NCBI GenBank assembly: GCA_039621445.1
Contig: CP154955.1
Location: 19,634,691-19,698,690, forward strand
Direction of reading: 5' to 3'
Source: Euglena gracilis
Lineage: Eukaryota; Euglenida; Euglenophyceae; Euglenales
DNA: 64,000 nt
Every line of letters begins with the position of its first letter. Position 1 is the stretch's first letter. The translations under genes were made by a program, and so were the position numbers. Below the pieces are notes generated by a model. That model searched no databases. It saw only the letters and a list, made by a program, of their open reading frames with translations, and was not told the DNA's origin. Positions 22,864 to 33,498 of the stretch are shown here, in pieces.

Positions 22864-23392
22864 TCAAACAGCTGTTTTTCTGTGTTGAAGAAGACCACCA
22901 AAATGGCAAACTAACAAAAAATGATCATCGATGATCTCCCCTGGATGATTGGGAGGGGGGCAAAATCATGTATAAGCCTTTGGAATTTGAGCTGCTGGGA
23001 CTGGGTGATGAAAAGACATTTTTCTTTTTCTCATAGTGGGGGGAAGAAATCACATTTTTAAAAGCCATATTCACATTTTTGCGATACAGAGGAAATCTGC
23101 CAAGAACACTGAACAGATGGTGACAGAATGGTGATGGTTTTGTAAAAACCAATAAAATGAAAACAATTGCAATGAAAGAGAGCTTGAAACTCTTATTGCC
23201 CCAGTGTGTGTGCAACACGCAGGTACATGTTCTGGTGTGGTCTGTCTTAGGCAGCTAATCTCACATTTGAATCATATTTTGGTTGCCCCCCCAAAACACA
23301 ACAAACCTTTGAACAACTTCTTAAAACCTATTTTCTGGGCCCGACGCCTGTCTTGAAATTCTACTGACATTAACGGATTTCAAGCTGAAATT
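22864..23392. other. Intron sequence, nothing recognised
   Basis: AT-rich unique sequence within the same intron. No coding signal or repeat element is apparent. Confidence 0.4.
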
Positions 23393-23552
23393 GTTTATGT
23401 CAGTCGATTTCCATTCAGGCGCCCGTTTATGTCAGTCAATTTCCATTCAGGCGCCCGTTTATGTAAGTCGATTTCCATTCAGGCGCCCATTTATGACAAT
23501 CGATTTCCATTCAGGCGCCCGCTTATGAAAGTCGATTTCCATTCCATTGAAA
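23393..23552. repeat. 32 bp minisatellite, array 1 (5 units)
   Basis: The unit GTTTATGTCAGTCGATTTCC plus ATTCAGGCGCCC is repeated head to tail with a few substitutions and no spacers. A second array of the same unit is at 24254-24382. Confidence 0.95.
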
Positions 23553-24027
23553 TCTGTTGCTAATCAGATTGGGAATTTTGAGTGATTTTTTGGACATTTT
23601 GTATTTCCATTTTTTTCGACATTTTTGGTCCTATGGGGTTGTGGAGGAGTTATGGATCAGACAAAAACCAAATTTTGTGGCCAGGTGATCACAGCTGGCT
23701 GAACTTTGGATGGAACAGACGGAAGGACGGTACTTAAGATTATTATTTTCTGGGTCTTCAGAAAAAGCATTCGGCATATTTGTCCTGAACCAGTTGTCAT
23801 CACTGGTCATCTGAAAGAAAAGCTTTTGGGTGAGGAGTTATTTGGCAATGTCAACCCTATTTTCTGGGCTCGACACCTGTATTGCAATTATATTGACATC
23901 ATCGGATTTCGGGCCAAGGCTGTGTTCATAGCAAAAGGCTGTGTTCATGGCTTTGGTCAAAATCTGTGTTTGTAATAAAACGCAGACTCTGGCCTGAGTC
24001 TCTGTTTCGAAACGCTGAGTCTGTCGG

Positions 24028-24059
24028 CCTGAGTCTGCGTTTCGAAACGCAGACTCAGG
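24028..24059. repeat. 32 bp perfect palindrome
   Basis: CCTGAGTCTGCGTTTC is followed directly by its exact reverse complement, centred on TTCGAA. Neighbouring copies of GCAGACTC and CTGAGTC make a larger foldback from about 23980 to 24075. Confidence 0.9.
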
Positions 24060-24253
24060 TCAGAGTCTGCGTTTAAGAAGCAGTTCTTGATATAGAGATT
24101 GAAAAAAAGAAAAAAACATTCCGAAAAAAAGAGACAAAATGTTGGTCGACATTAACAGGTTTCAGGCTGAAACTGAAAATGTCCCAAAACGGAACAAAAA
24201 GGCATTCAAAAAAGGAAACAAAAGGTTGGTCGATTTCCAAGACATCGGAAACC

Positions 24254-24382
24254 GTTTATGTCAGTCGATTTCCATTCAGGCGCCCGTTTATGTCAGTCGA
24301 TTTCCATTCAGGCGCCCGTTTATGTCGGTCGATTTCCATTCAGGCGCCGTTTATGTCAGTCGATTTCCATTCAGGCGCCCGT
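24254..24382. repeat. 32 bp minisatellite, array 2 (4 units)
   Basis: This is the same unit as array 1. The third unit lacks one base, so the open frame across the array is not maintained. Confidence 0.95.
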
Positions 24383-24596
24383 TAATGGGCCAAAAACCAC
24401 TTTTTGACCATATTTCCGTCCAGGCGGTTCGGTCGAATGAATATCAGGCGTCGGGCCCAGACAAAATAGGGTTTTAGAAAAATTTGTTTTCCCCCTGTCC
24501 GCCAAGAAATTGATTCCCTGGTTAAAACCTTTTCAATTCCCCAGAACTCGACTGGAAGGATTCCCAAAAAAAAATAAAAAAAAACTTTTTTTGCTG

Positions 24597-24633
24597 CACA
24601 CACACACACCACACACACACACACACACACACC
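24597..24633. repeat. (CA)n microsatellite
   Basis: CACACA repeat, interrupted once by ACC. It lies in the intron after exon 5 of the eIF4B-like gene. Confidence 0.95.
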
Positions 24634-24774
24634 ATGGTGATAATAAGATTTAACACAATAACATGTTTGAGAACACATAATAATTTTATTGAGTGATGAA
24701 AATGGATGCTGATGAGATTGAAAATCACTGCAACACCATTTTCCAACATGACTAAATCAAAACAGAAAGAATAC

Positions 24775-24820
24775 CTCTGTCTGCAGCAACATCCAGCCGG
24801 ACTGGACGACCTCCCAATTG
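24775..24820 (-). CDS. eIF4B/4H-like gene, exon 5 (RRM strand beta4)
   Basis: The acceptor TGCTTTTCCAG (ending 24821) leads into QLGGRPVRLDVAADR and the donor AGAG|GTATTC. Joined to exon 4 it gives DGQQLGGRPVRLDVAADR, the closing beta-strand of an RRM; eIF4H-type proteins have the same pattern here. At 46 nt it is a very short exon, supported by exact phase on both sides. Confidence 0.85.
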
Positions 24821-24977
24821 CTGGAAAAGCACAAATGACAGAGAATAGGGAATACTAGCAATTGGACTTGGGACACTGCAAGGAAATACAAAATTCAGTG
24901 AATTTTCCTGCACCAAATATCAACAAAATTAAAATTTCTGCTGTCACGCACTTGTGAAAATAATATTTCTCAACTGA

Positions 24978-25441
24978 TTAAAAGCAGGGGGGGGGGGGAA
25001 TGCAACTGGGCCCTTCAAATTATGCAAGTCAAAAAAATGCAAAAAATGCAAAAAAAATGCAAAAAAATGCAAAAAAATGCAACTTGCATGAAAAACCTGA
25101 GAAAAAGCTGGAATATAACAGAGCTTTGCTGCCTAAGATCAAAAAAAATTTCCAGGGCAAAATTTTTTATGCAAAGAAATGCAAAAAAATGCAAAAAAAT
25201 CCATAAAATATGGCAACCAACAACAAAACTTTTTTCCAGGGCAAAATATTTCATGTAGAAAATGCAACAATATGCAAAAAAATTCAAACATATGGCAACC
25301 AACTACAAAAATTTTTCCGGGGAAAATATTTTATGCAAAAAAAATGCAAAAAAAATGCAAAAAAATGCAAATTTCGGGAAAAGCCGATTATGCAAAAAAA
25401 TGCAAATTATGCAAGTTGCATTTCCCCCCCCCTGTTAAAAG
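24978..25441. mobile_element. hAT-like TIR element with 7 bp TSD
   Basis: TTAAAAG at 24978-24984 recurs at 25435-25441. The enclosed 450 bp begins CAGGGGGGGGGGGAATGCAAC and ends with the complement, GTTGCATTTCCCCCCCCTG. The interior is an array of ATGCAAAAA words. CAGGG ends resemble hAT elements, whose TSD is usually 8 bp, so placement is inference. It sits in the intron between exons 4 and 5 of the eIF4B-like gene. Confidence 0.8.
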
Positions 25442-25627
25442 GGTGGAATTCACACACTGGCCCCTGAAAGCAACTTGGGGTCCAAACCCAAATATTTATA
25501 AATACGCAATGCCTTCAAAATCAACTTTTTTGATTTTGAAGATTTCTGAGAATAAAATAGTTGATCGCAATACACTTCAAAATAGCAATGCAACAGCATT
25601 GCACTCACATTGTCAGAAGAGAAACAC

Positions 25628-25735
25628 CTGTCCATCCTGCTTCAGCGCATTGGCCAAATCGTCGCGGGACGGAAAGGTCACGTATCCATATCCCTTGGAT
25701 GCATTTGTCGCTCTGTCAACCACCAGCCGAACAGA
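25628..25735 (-). CDS. eIF4B/4H-like gene, exon 4 (RRM, RNP1)
   Basis: The acceptor TTTTGCTGCAG and donor GGACAG|GTGTTT bound exactly 36 codons. They encode SVRLVVDRATNASKGYGYVT, then FPSRDDLANALKQDGQ. KGYGYVTF is the RNP1 motif, with Tyr and Phe at the RNA-stacking positions. Phase is 0 on both sides. SVRLV directly after the preceding exon's FFRTSE matches eIF4H spacing. Confidence 0.9.
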
Positions 25736-25741
25736 CTGCAG

Positions 25742-26620
25742 CAAAAGCAAAAGCACAAAAGCACCCTTCGGAATGAAGCCAGCTTTCCCTTTCTGGATAA
25801 ATTGAGGGCAGCATTGAAATGGAGATCAAACTCCATTTTCGAGCTCAGCAGAAAACTCTGGATTCTATGTCATTGACACAGACTCCTTGGAGAAATGCTT
25901 TATGTCATTCACATGTGCACAACACCGATACCCGCAGAAATTACCCCCCAGCTTCCAATAATATCCCTGTGTGTGCGTGTGAAAGGAACAATTTCCACGG
26001 AGGTTTGGCATAGTTTGGCATGGTTTTCCTGTGCCTCAAACATGGACTCACTTTTGTAAAAACCTGGGAGGGAGAACCCCACAAGACTGTTTTTCACCAA
26101 CCCCGAGGGGGAGAGGGGGGGTCTGGAGTGCCTTGGGGTGCCCGGGGGGGGGGGGGGGGGATTTCGGTCTTTGCCCAGGTGCATTCCTTTGAAATAGGCC
26201 ATTTTTGGCTTCCCGGTGCCTTTGGCGCCGGGTCTGTGCTAGGGCACTTTTCGCTGTGTGCCCACCCCCACCCAAGGGTACCACTGACCCCGTGGAAAAG
26301 GGTTCGGGGCGTTGGGAAGTTGACAGGCTGCACACGCTGGGCAGCCGCGGAATCTCTGAAGGTAACTACAACTCTTCGGCCTTCCAGAAAAAGGCACTGC
26401 CCCCCCTCCCGGACAGTCACCGTTGGCAATCACCGTCATCTCCGACAAACGATGGAAGTGAAAGGCCCAGATGGGGATGCTGGCCACTGTCCAACACACA
26501 ACATGGCCCTCGCAAAAACACGGAAAAAATTGCAAAAAATACACACACAAAAAAGCGCAAATTACATATAAAAACATATAAAATCCTTCAGGCTCCTCCA
26601 GGATGTGTACCAGGGAATTT
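25742..26620. other. Intron of eIF4B-like gene
   Basis: Contains G/C-run words and GGTGCCTTTGGCGCC (26215-26229). A reverse-strand open segment (VVVTFRDSAAAQRVQP) near 26350 has no supporting splice phase with the neighbouring exons. Nothing else is recognised. Confidence 0.4.
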
Positions 26621-26729
26621 CTTAAGGACCCCCCGGGGGGGGGGGGGGTCCAGCCTCCGGCTGGCAAAAAGGCTGCTGGCTGGATTTGAGCTGCTGGCTG
26701 GACCCCCCCGGGGGGGGTGGGGGGGGGAG

Positions 26730-26916
26730 GCCCCCCCCCTATTTGTCACCCCCCCCCTTGGGGGGCGACAATTAGGGGGGGGGTTACCCATGGACCCATG
26801 GAAATGTGGGGTGAATTGAGTAACCCCCCCCCCCTAATTGTCACCCCCCCCCTAATAGTCGCCAGGGGGGTCAAAACACTCCCAGAGGGGTGTCATATAG
26901 GGGGGGGGTCACGTTA
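26730..26916. mobile_element. Poly-C foldback element (TAACGTGACC family), truncated copy
   Basis: The words TTGTCAC, GACAATTAG, TAATAGTCGCC and GTCATATAG are separated by 7-11 nt C or G runs, and the right terminus is GGTCACGTTA. It is the reverse complement of the element at 40256-40467. The left ~25 bp (the TAACGTGACC end) is replaced by other C-run sequence. Confidence 0.8.
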
Positions 26917-27117
26917 CCCCCCCCCCGCGCCTGAAGAGTTTTTTTTTCAAGCCCACCCCAGATTTTTCGTTATGGAACAAAACCCATCCAAATGACTTCA
27001 AAACCCCATATAAAATTTTCCGGGCCAGCAATTGAATTTTGAGCAATGGTTAGCTGCCACCTCTGCCCACATTTTGGTGGCCACCATGTCGCTAGTTGTC
27101 AAAGAACATTTTTTTCA

Positions 27118-27178
27118 GCTTTTAAACATACAAAACCAGAACGTGCAACTTAGGAGGATGCTCGCAGCATTTCTTTGT
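27118..27178 (+). CDS. Possible small exon, unknown
   Basis: TTTTTTTCAG precedes an open run LLNIQNQNVQLRRMLAAFL, with the ideal donor TTT|GTGAGTG. Splice signals are excellent but the peptide is too short to identify, and it lies antisense within the eIF4B-like intron. Confidence 0.2.
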
Positions 27179-27509
27179 GAGTGAAAGGAAGAGTTTGCAC
27201 GGTCGCCGCTTTTGAAAACGGATGAATGTTGTTGTGCATGGGTCAGCAATGTTCTGCTCGGCAAATGCTGTTGATGAATGTCGGCACTCCCCACCCCACC
27301 CACCCACAAGTTTGACGTAGCAGCAGTGTCATAGAAGTGATGGAACATTGCAGCATAGAAGCATTGGCAGTTGTGAACCCTCCCCAAATATGAGCCCCGC
27401 GATCTTTATATTTGGACGGGATTTTAAGACCCCCTTGGGGGCTTTATATCTGGGGGGGAAATCAAAAACTTGTTTGGGTGGCCTTCGGCGGCCTTCAATT
27501 GTGGCCAAA

Positions 27510-27693
27510 TACCCCCCCCCCCCATATTGTCCCACCGACCTCTCCCCAGGAGGCCCGCCGGGACAATATGGGGGGGGGGACAATATGGGGGTACCAAAGG
27601 AAATTTCATTGACCGAGCCAAAAAAACCCCTCGTCGGCCGGGCCGAGGGACAATAGGGGGGGGGGGGACAATATGGGGGGGGGGGGGGTGGTA
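27510..27693. mobile_element. Poly-C foldback element (ATATTGTCCC family), copy 1
   Basis: It begins TACCCCC..., followed by ATATTGTCCC, and ends GACAATATGG, G run, GGTA. The inside has CACCGACCTCTCCCC, GGAGGCCCGCCGGGA, a GGTACCAAAGGAAATTTCA segment and a second GACAATAT word. A reverse-oriented copy is at 41302-41484 with the same words and different run lengths. TA dinucleotides stand at both outer ends. Confidence 0.9.
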
Positions 27694-27774
27694 CCAGTTG
27701 AATGCCAAATTTTCGTTGTGTACCTCCAATTCTTCGCAAAAATGTGCAAGTCCTCTCCAGCAGAAAGTACACAT

Positions 27775-28004
27775 CAGGGAATTTCTTAAGCCGGAGGGTA
27801 CCCTACCCCCCGGGGGGGGGTCCAGCCAGCCAGCAGCTCAAATCCAGCCAGCAGCCCAAATTTGGGCTGGGAGCCCCCCCCCCCGGGGTCGAGTGAAATA
27901 AAGTCGGGTCCAGCCCGGCCGGAGGCCGGGCCAGCCGGCCGAAGGCCGGCCCAGCCGGCCGCAGGCCGGCCAGCCAACTGGGCTGTCCAGCTCACTTATC
28001 CCTG
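27775..28004. mobile_element. CTTAAG-type element, probable
   Basis: Ends CAGGGAATTTCTTAAG and, reversed, CAGGGATAAGTGAG suggest a TIR. The inside has CCAGCCAGCAGCTCAAA repeats and CCGGCCGGAGGCCGG palindromes. No TSD is visible, so the boundaries are provisional. A related start (CAGGGAATTTCTTAAGG) lies at 26607. Confidence 0.5.
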
Positions 28005-28289
28005 CATTTTTCCCCCTCATCACAGCCCCTCCATCACAGCCCCCCAGCCTTGATCTAGCTCCACCCATCAAAATGTCGAAAATGGCCAAAATGTGTTAGA
28101 AACTTTTGTTTTTCCTCGACCCAGCCCAGCCCAGCCCGCTCCAGCCCCGGACCCCCCCGTCACGTTAATTACTTCAGTGGTAGAAATGGCAACCTGACCC
28201 ACCAACGATTGCAAAGCCATCAACAACGGTCACTAGCAATTGCCGAAGCTGCCGACCACCAAAGGTTTCACACCATGGCTGGGACACAC

Positions 28290-28438
28290 CTCGGAGGTGC
28301 GGAAGAACTGTGCAATCTCTTCCTCTGTGGTGCCGAAGGCCAAATTGCCAACGTACAGAGTGTATGGCGGACGGTCTGGAAGAACACCGCCACCTTTGCC
28401 GCCACCCCCTCCGCTGCTCGCAAACGGCCGATGCTCAC
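28290..28438 (-). CDS. eIF4B/4H-like gene, exon 3 (Gly linker and RRM start, RNP2)
   Basis: The acceptor GTCACCCTCAG and donor TCCGAG|GTGTGT bound 149 nt. It encodes EHRPFASSGGGGGKGGGVLP, then DRPPYTLYVGNLAFGTTEEE and IAQFFRTSE. LYVGNL is RNP2; the PPYT before it is typical of eIF4B/eIF4H RRMs. The exon enters in phase 2 after exon 2's single-base overhang and leaves in phase 0, matching exon 4. Confidence 0.9.
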
Positions 28439-28783
28439 CTGAGGGTGACAACCACCATAAATGGAGAGGACTTAGAAATTTTTCACCTCCTCCAGGCAAT
28501 TTTTTTTTCACTTCCAACATTATTTGCTGTCGACAAGACAAAAATTGTGACAATCACCAACTCCTTTTTTCTTTACTTCCACACCAATTTTTCTTGTTTG
28601 ACGAGAGATCTGATTTTAGACCGGTCGACATGTGAAAGGAGGGCATGTCCTGATGAGTCGGGATATGACAGGGGAGGGTATCAGAAGACGTAAAACAATG
28701 CGTTGCAATTTTTTCAAAAACAGCAAATCAGCAAAAACCAAAACATGCCACACCAAAAGAATGGCCAACGATGTGCAGTACCC

Positions 28784-28955
28784 TCACCCCCCCCCCTCAA
28801 AGTGTCCCTCCCCCCAAAGTGGCCAAAATTTTTGGCAAATTTCAGGTTACCCCCCCCAAAGTGGCCATTTTCCTTTGGCGCCAAAGGCGCCGGAGGCCAA
28901 AACTTGACCCCCCCCCAAAGTGTCCCCCCTGCCAGAGTGGCCATTGTGGGGTCCC
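28784..28955. repeat. CCCCAAAGTGGCC/AAAGTGTCC word-and-run repeat, copy 1
   Basis: Words AAAGTGTCC and AAAGTGGCC alternate with C runs. An internal palindrome GGCGCCAAAGGCGCC is present. The same words occur at 50936-51075. Confidence 0.85.
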
Positions 28956-29575
28956 ACGGTGCCTGGAGGAGGGCCACTTTGAGATATGCCACTTGTGGTC
29001 CATACATATCTTCACACAGTGAAGATCTGATAATCCCCCCCATGAGCAGAAACCAGAGGGCCATCTATCGGGGTCCCAGGGAGGCTAGGAGGGCCGCTCG
29101 GGGGGGGTCCGGGACCCCATGCGCGGCCGATCTGCCCCCTGGACCCCCCTCCCCCACTGAGCACCGAACGGGGACGCGACGACCCACATCGCCGGGGGGG
29201 GGCCGCGCCCCCACTTTTTGGCGGCCCCTGCGACCCCCCCCCCCCTGCGCCGCGCCCCGGCCTCCCCCCACTGGCAAAACCTGCCCAGAAAGAAAAAAAA
29301 AAATCCCATTTGAAAAAATGACACCGACATTTTCAAAAATGGAAAAAAACTCGCGCGCGGCCCAAGCAATAAAAAATGGCCCGGCAATGACCACGGCCCC
29401 CAAAATCACCGCCCCCCGCGCCCCCGCGCCGCCTCGGACCCCCCCCCCTCCCCCCCCCCCCCCCCGCGCGGCCGCGGCCCCCCCCCCCCCCCCCAGCCCC
29501 CCCCCCCCCCCCCCCGCTGTGCCCAGCCTCCCAGGCACCGGCTTTCACGCCCGAACTGACGTCTGGGACACAGTT
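28956..29575. other. Very GC-rich low-complexity tract
   Basis: C and G runs dominate 29095-29520, giving Pro/Ala and Gly/Arg open frames on both strands. No start, splice or family signal supports a gene. Confidence 0.5.
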
Positions 29576-30405
29576 CTTTGAAACCGTTTCTAAGGGGCTC
29601 CGGCTTCACGCCCGAACCAGTGGCTGAGGAATCACGGCCAATTTCGCCCCAAATCCCCATGTTTGGGGCAGTTTTGGGCGACAATCTTCTCAAAGGCTTT
29701 TGACAGATGGCCACAGAATCGGCCATAATGCACATAGCTCTTATTTTCAGCGATCATATATTCCAAAATTTAACATATTAATTTGTCAAATCCCGCAGAT
29801 CAGGTTACATATTGCATATCAAACGAAAGCTCTCCCCAAGACCTTTCGCTTGGTACCCACAGAATTCAGCCACACTGCACAGCGCTCTGAAAATCGGCGA
29901 TCACATTTTCCGACCCTGTTTGCAAATTCGAAATTCCACTTTTCAGCTGCCATGTTGCCTATCGATCTTCTCAAGGTTCGGGCGTGAAGCCGGCGTCTGG
30001 GGGACCCAAAATAAAAAGTGCGCCCGAACCGGCGTCTGGGACGATGGTTCGGGCGGGAAATTTCTGATACGAAAACTGTGTCCAGAACGCCGGTTCGGGC
30101 GTGAAGCCGTGTTCCAGAACGCCGGTTCGGGCGCACTTTTTATTTTGGGTCCATGGTATTTTGGCCAAATGGAAATTGTTGCACAAAATACCCCCAATAT
30201 CTGGCCAAATACCCCCCAAAAACTGCTCAGATGTGATTACCACATGTCTACTAACCATTTTGGACACTTTTTGGCACTTTTCATTTTGGGTCCCCTGGAC
30301 GCCGTCTTCCCACCCGAACCGGCGTTCTGGCAAAAATTTCTGCGCCGAACCGGCGTCCAGAACGCCGGTTCGGGCGTGAAGCCAGAGCCCAAATACACGG
30401 TTTCT
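29576..30405. mobile_element. TIR element (GCCGGTTCGGGC family), copy 1
   Basis: The left end runs GAAACCG, then GGCTCCGGCTTCACGCCCGA; the right end is its complement, closing ACACGGTTTC. The interior repeats GTTCGGGCGTGAAGCC words and several ATCGAAAGCTC-like motifs. Other copies: 35735-36426, 49562-50374, 61584-62310. Related interiors without clear ends occur at 31110-31610, 32680-33060 and 63727-64000. It has no ORF of note and is probably non-autonomous. Confidence 0.8.
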
Positions 30406-30414
30406 ACTACAAAA

Positions 30415-30535
30415 AAGGGGTGGCGGACGCCGGTTCTGTCCAAAACCCGGCGTTCCGGACGCCGGTTCCGTCCGAAGGACGGAACCGGCGTCCGGAACGC
30501 CGGGTTTTGGACAGAACCGGCGTCCGCCACCCCTT
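30415..30535. repeat. Perfect 59 bp-arm palindrome
   Basis: The arms begin AAGGGGTGGCGGACGCCGG and meet at GGTTCCGTCC-GAA-GGACGGAACC. I find no mismatch across 59 paired positions with a 3-nt loop. A diverged version, with loop TTC, lies at about 32960-33058. Confidence 0.95.
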
Positions 30536-30551
30536 GTTTAAACCGGCGTTT

Positions 30552-31045
30552 TACAGTCCCTAACCGTAAATTTCCCCCCCCCCAGGGAGGGTTTTTTGGG
30601 CTCTTGACCAGGGGGGGGGGGAATTTTCGGCCGTTTCGGGCACTTTGTCCCGTCCCTTCTATTCTTTGAAGCCATGAAGCCGACCGGGATTCGGAATTCA
30701 TTTGCTGTATGTTGTGGGGTTGTTATGGTATATTCCCGAACGCCTCTGTTCAGGGCGGTGGGTCTTATTGATAGATACATGCCGGGGATGGTTCAATGGA
30801 CAAAAAAACCAAAAGATGCCAAGTCCTCGACCCAGGGGCCATGCAAGTGGTGAAGCTGTGCTGCCCTTGCATGTACAAAAAAAAAGTCCCAACCCACCTG
30901 CCTTAGCTGTTCCTCTGGGGCTGAAGGGGGGGGGAAAGTTTTCGCCCGTTTCGGAGCCTTTTGCAAAACCAGGAAAATTCCCAAATTTTAAGGGGGGGGA
31001 GAATTTTCGGGGGGGGGGGGGGACAATTTACGGCTAGGGACTGTA
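30552..31045. mobile_element. TIR element (TACAGTCCCTA family)
   Basis: The left end TACAGTCCCTAACCGTAAAT followed by C runs pairs with the right end, whose complement is TACAGTCCCTAGCCGTAAAT followed by C runs. The inside contains CCCAGAGGAACAGC-type unique sequence and more G runs. No TSD is obvious. Confidence 0.75.
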
Positions 31046-31847
31046 GAGACGCCGGGTTCAGGACAGAACCGGTGTCCCCACCCTTCGGTCAAAGGACACT
31101 CCCAGGACCAATCTCCGACCACTTATCTGCAATGTCACGCCACTTTGCACTTCACCAAATTCCGGCGATCGCGAGGGTATTTCTGGCTGTGTCGATCGTC
31201 CTGGTACAAAATCACCCCTCAATCGAAAGCTCTTTTCATCAGAGGACTGCGATCACCACCAAATTCAGCCACGCCGCCTGGACTCTTACTTTCTGTCACT
31301 GGGAAATCCTAATTTCACAACTCTGGTGCCCCCCGGAACCCCTCAGGTGGTTGATCCGAAGAGAAAAAACGTTTCTGTAAGGTTCATTAAGCATCTTAAA
31401 CCAAAAATAACTGAAAATCACCACAAATTTCGACTCAGATTCTGGCCGATCCGACGATCGCGAGCGTATCTCAGGCTGCGTGCAACGTTAGGGTACCAAG
31501 TTACCCCTCGATCGAAAGCTCTTTTCAACGGACGACCAGCGGTGGTCATCAGATCTTTCCACGCTGCACGGTACTCTATTTCCAAATCTGGGCCAATTTT
31601 CACCAAATTTGGATATCCACCCCAATGGTCCCCAAGTCCTTGGTCAAAAAAGTTTTTAAGCCCCCCCCCTCGAAAAAAAATTCATTCAAATTTGCAGGAA
31701 AATGACTCAAAACCCACCCAAATGCCTTCCAAACCCTCCATTCGGGGGTCAATTTGCAAAAAAAAAATGACTAATATCTTCTCTTTGCGCCTGTTCTGTG
31801 AAACCATAGCCATAGCGACTTATATCTTTACCTTGGGGGGTTGGTAC

Positions 31848-32090
31848 GCCGTGGCGAGGGGGTCCGAATAGGGGGGGGGAGGGGGGTAAATGGCGTGGCG
31901 AGGGGGTCGGCGACCAGGGGGGGGGGGAGGGGTGTACCATGGTTTTCCAACAAAATTTTCGTTCAAAAAATCGCGAAAATCGCCGGTGGCGTGGCGAGGG
32001 GGTCCGGCTAGGGGGGGGGGGGAGGGGGGTGGTAACTGGCGTGGTGAGGGACTGGGAGAGGGGGGGGGGAGGGGTGTACCAACCCCCCCT
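31848..32090. repeat. GGCGTGGCGAGGGGGTC / poly-G repeat
   Basis: GGCGTGGCGAGGGGGTC-like words recur at about 31851, 31892, 31987 and 32037, each followed by a long G run and GGGGTGTACCA or similar. This is another word-and-run repeat. Confidence 0.8.
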
Positions 32091-32535
32091 TGCACACATC
32101 AGACTGCATTCATTACGGAGCGCGACTCGGCCACCCTTGCCTTGCACACACAAGGGGATTTTGTTATTTTGGGCGGGGGGGGGGTGCGGGGGGGCCGCAG
32201 CCCCCCCCCCCCCCCGGAGGAGGCCGTAGGCCGACTAAGTCAGCACAAAGGGAGTTTGTTGGGGGGGGCGCGTTTTGGCCATCCTTGCCTTGCACACATA
32301 ATATTAAATTCATTACGGAGCGCGACTCGGCCATCCTTGCCTTGCACACACAAGGGGATTTTGTTATTTTGGGCGGGGGGGGGGGGGCGGCAGCCCCCCC
32401 CCCCTAGTTGCACTAAGGCTTCTTGTCTGTTTATGGCCGGCGCTAACTTCGCTTCTGGCCCAGTTTGCTGCGTGGTGCCCCCCCCCCCCCCCCGAGGGGG
32501 CCGTAGGCCGACTAAGTCAGCACAAAGGGAGTTTG
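32091..32535. repeat. Imperfect ~206 bp tandem duplication
   Basis: ATTCATTACGGAGCGCGACT and CACACAAGGGGATTTTGTTA appear at about 32108 and 32311, each followed by G and C runs. GGCCGTAGGCCGACTAAGTC occurs at 32222 and 32509. A partial SINE-like copy (CTAAGGCTTCTTGTCTG) is embedded at 32404-32480. Confidence 0.8.
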
Positions 32536-33174
32536 TTGGGGGGCGCATGAATTCATTGAACCCCGGAAATTCATTGAAACCCGGAAGAATTTTGGATAAA
32601 AATTTTTGGAGGGGGGGGGGGCTTAAAAAATTTTTTAGAGGGGGGGGGTGGACTTAAAATTGGTGGTCGGCCCGACCACCAATGGTCCATCACCAATTTC
32701 CCACAATGAGCCGTGACCCCCCCCCCTACCATCTACCTCATGTCTGCGGAGCTTCCCATACAACCCTGAGCGTGGCTGAATTTGGCGGTGATCACTAGTC
32801 GTCTGATGCAAAAAGCGTTCGATTGCGGGGTGAGCATGTACCTGAACAATTTTCACAGCCAGAGATAGGCTCGCAATCGTCGGAATTTGGCGAAATCCAA
32901 AGTGGTGCAACATTGCAGATTAGTGCTCGGAGATTGGTCATGGGAATGTCCTTTGACCGAAGGTTGGGAACGCCGGTTCTGTCGAGAACCCGGCGTCCCA
33001 AACACCAGTTCCGTCCTTCGGATGGAACCAGCGTCTGGGACGTCGGGTTCACGACAGCCTCTCTTTTGATACACGCAGGGGCTGGACGGCCCCAAGACGC
33101 CGAAGGCGCCACACTGCCCGACACCCTTGCTAAAACCATTAGTGCAGTCAATTTGTCTAAAACCTTTTTCGCAG

Positions 33175-33498
33175 GGCCCCCACCATGCTTGTGCTTACCG
33201 ACCGGGGGGGGGAGGGGGGGGTGGGTGCTATAGAGTGCCTGCCCCTAGCAGGCACCCCCCCCCCCGGGGGGGATAGGGGTCCGGGCCGGACCCAGAAAAT
33301 TTTCATTGAAAATGGCCTTTTCCGGGCCCCCGGCGCCTTCGGCGCCGGGGTCGGAGGGGGGTGCGTGCTAGAGGCAGGCACCCCCCAAAACCCTACCCCC
33401 CCCCGGGGGGGGTCAGATCGGGTGCTATGGGGTGCCTGCCCCTAGCACCCCCCCCCCTGTGGGGTAGGCACCCGACTAAGCGCAAGCCTGGCCCCCAC
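33175..33498. mobile_element. TIR element (CTTGTGCTTA family) with 9 bp TSD, copy 2
   Basis: GGCCCCCAC at 33175-33183 is repeated at 33490-33498, flanking 33184-33489. The ends CATGCTTGTGCTTACCGA and, reversed, AGGCTTGCGCTTAGTCGG match copy 1 at 15449-15861. It has a GGCGCC-TTCG-GGCGCC hairpin and lacks the nested SINE-like unit of copy 1. It lies in the long intron between exons 2 and 3 of the eIF4B-like gene. Confidence 0.9.

Noticed and set aside
23393-24382. CRISPR-like array of 32 bp repeats
   Set aside because: The units are head to tail with no spacers, in a eukaryotic intron, and no cas genes are present. It is a minisatellite.
26239-26430. Extra RRM exon between exons 3 and 4
   Set aside because: A protein-like frame exists, but exons 3 and 4 already join in phase with family-typical spacing; adding it would break the RRM.
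29065-29580. Gly/Pro-rich protein in GC tract
   Set aside because: Homopolymer C/G runs give open frames on both strands; no splice sites, motifs or stable frame.
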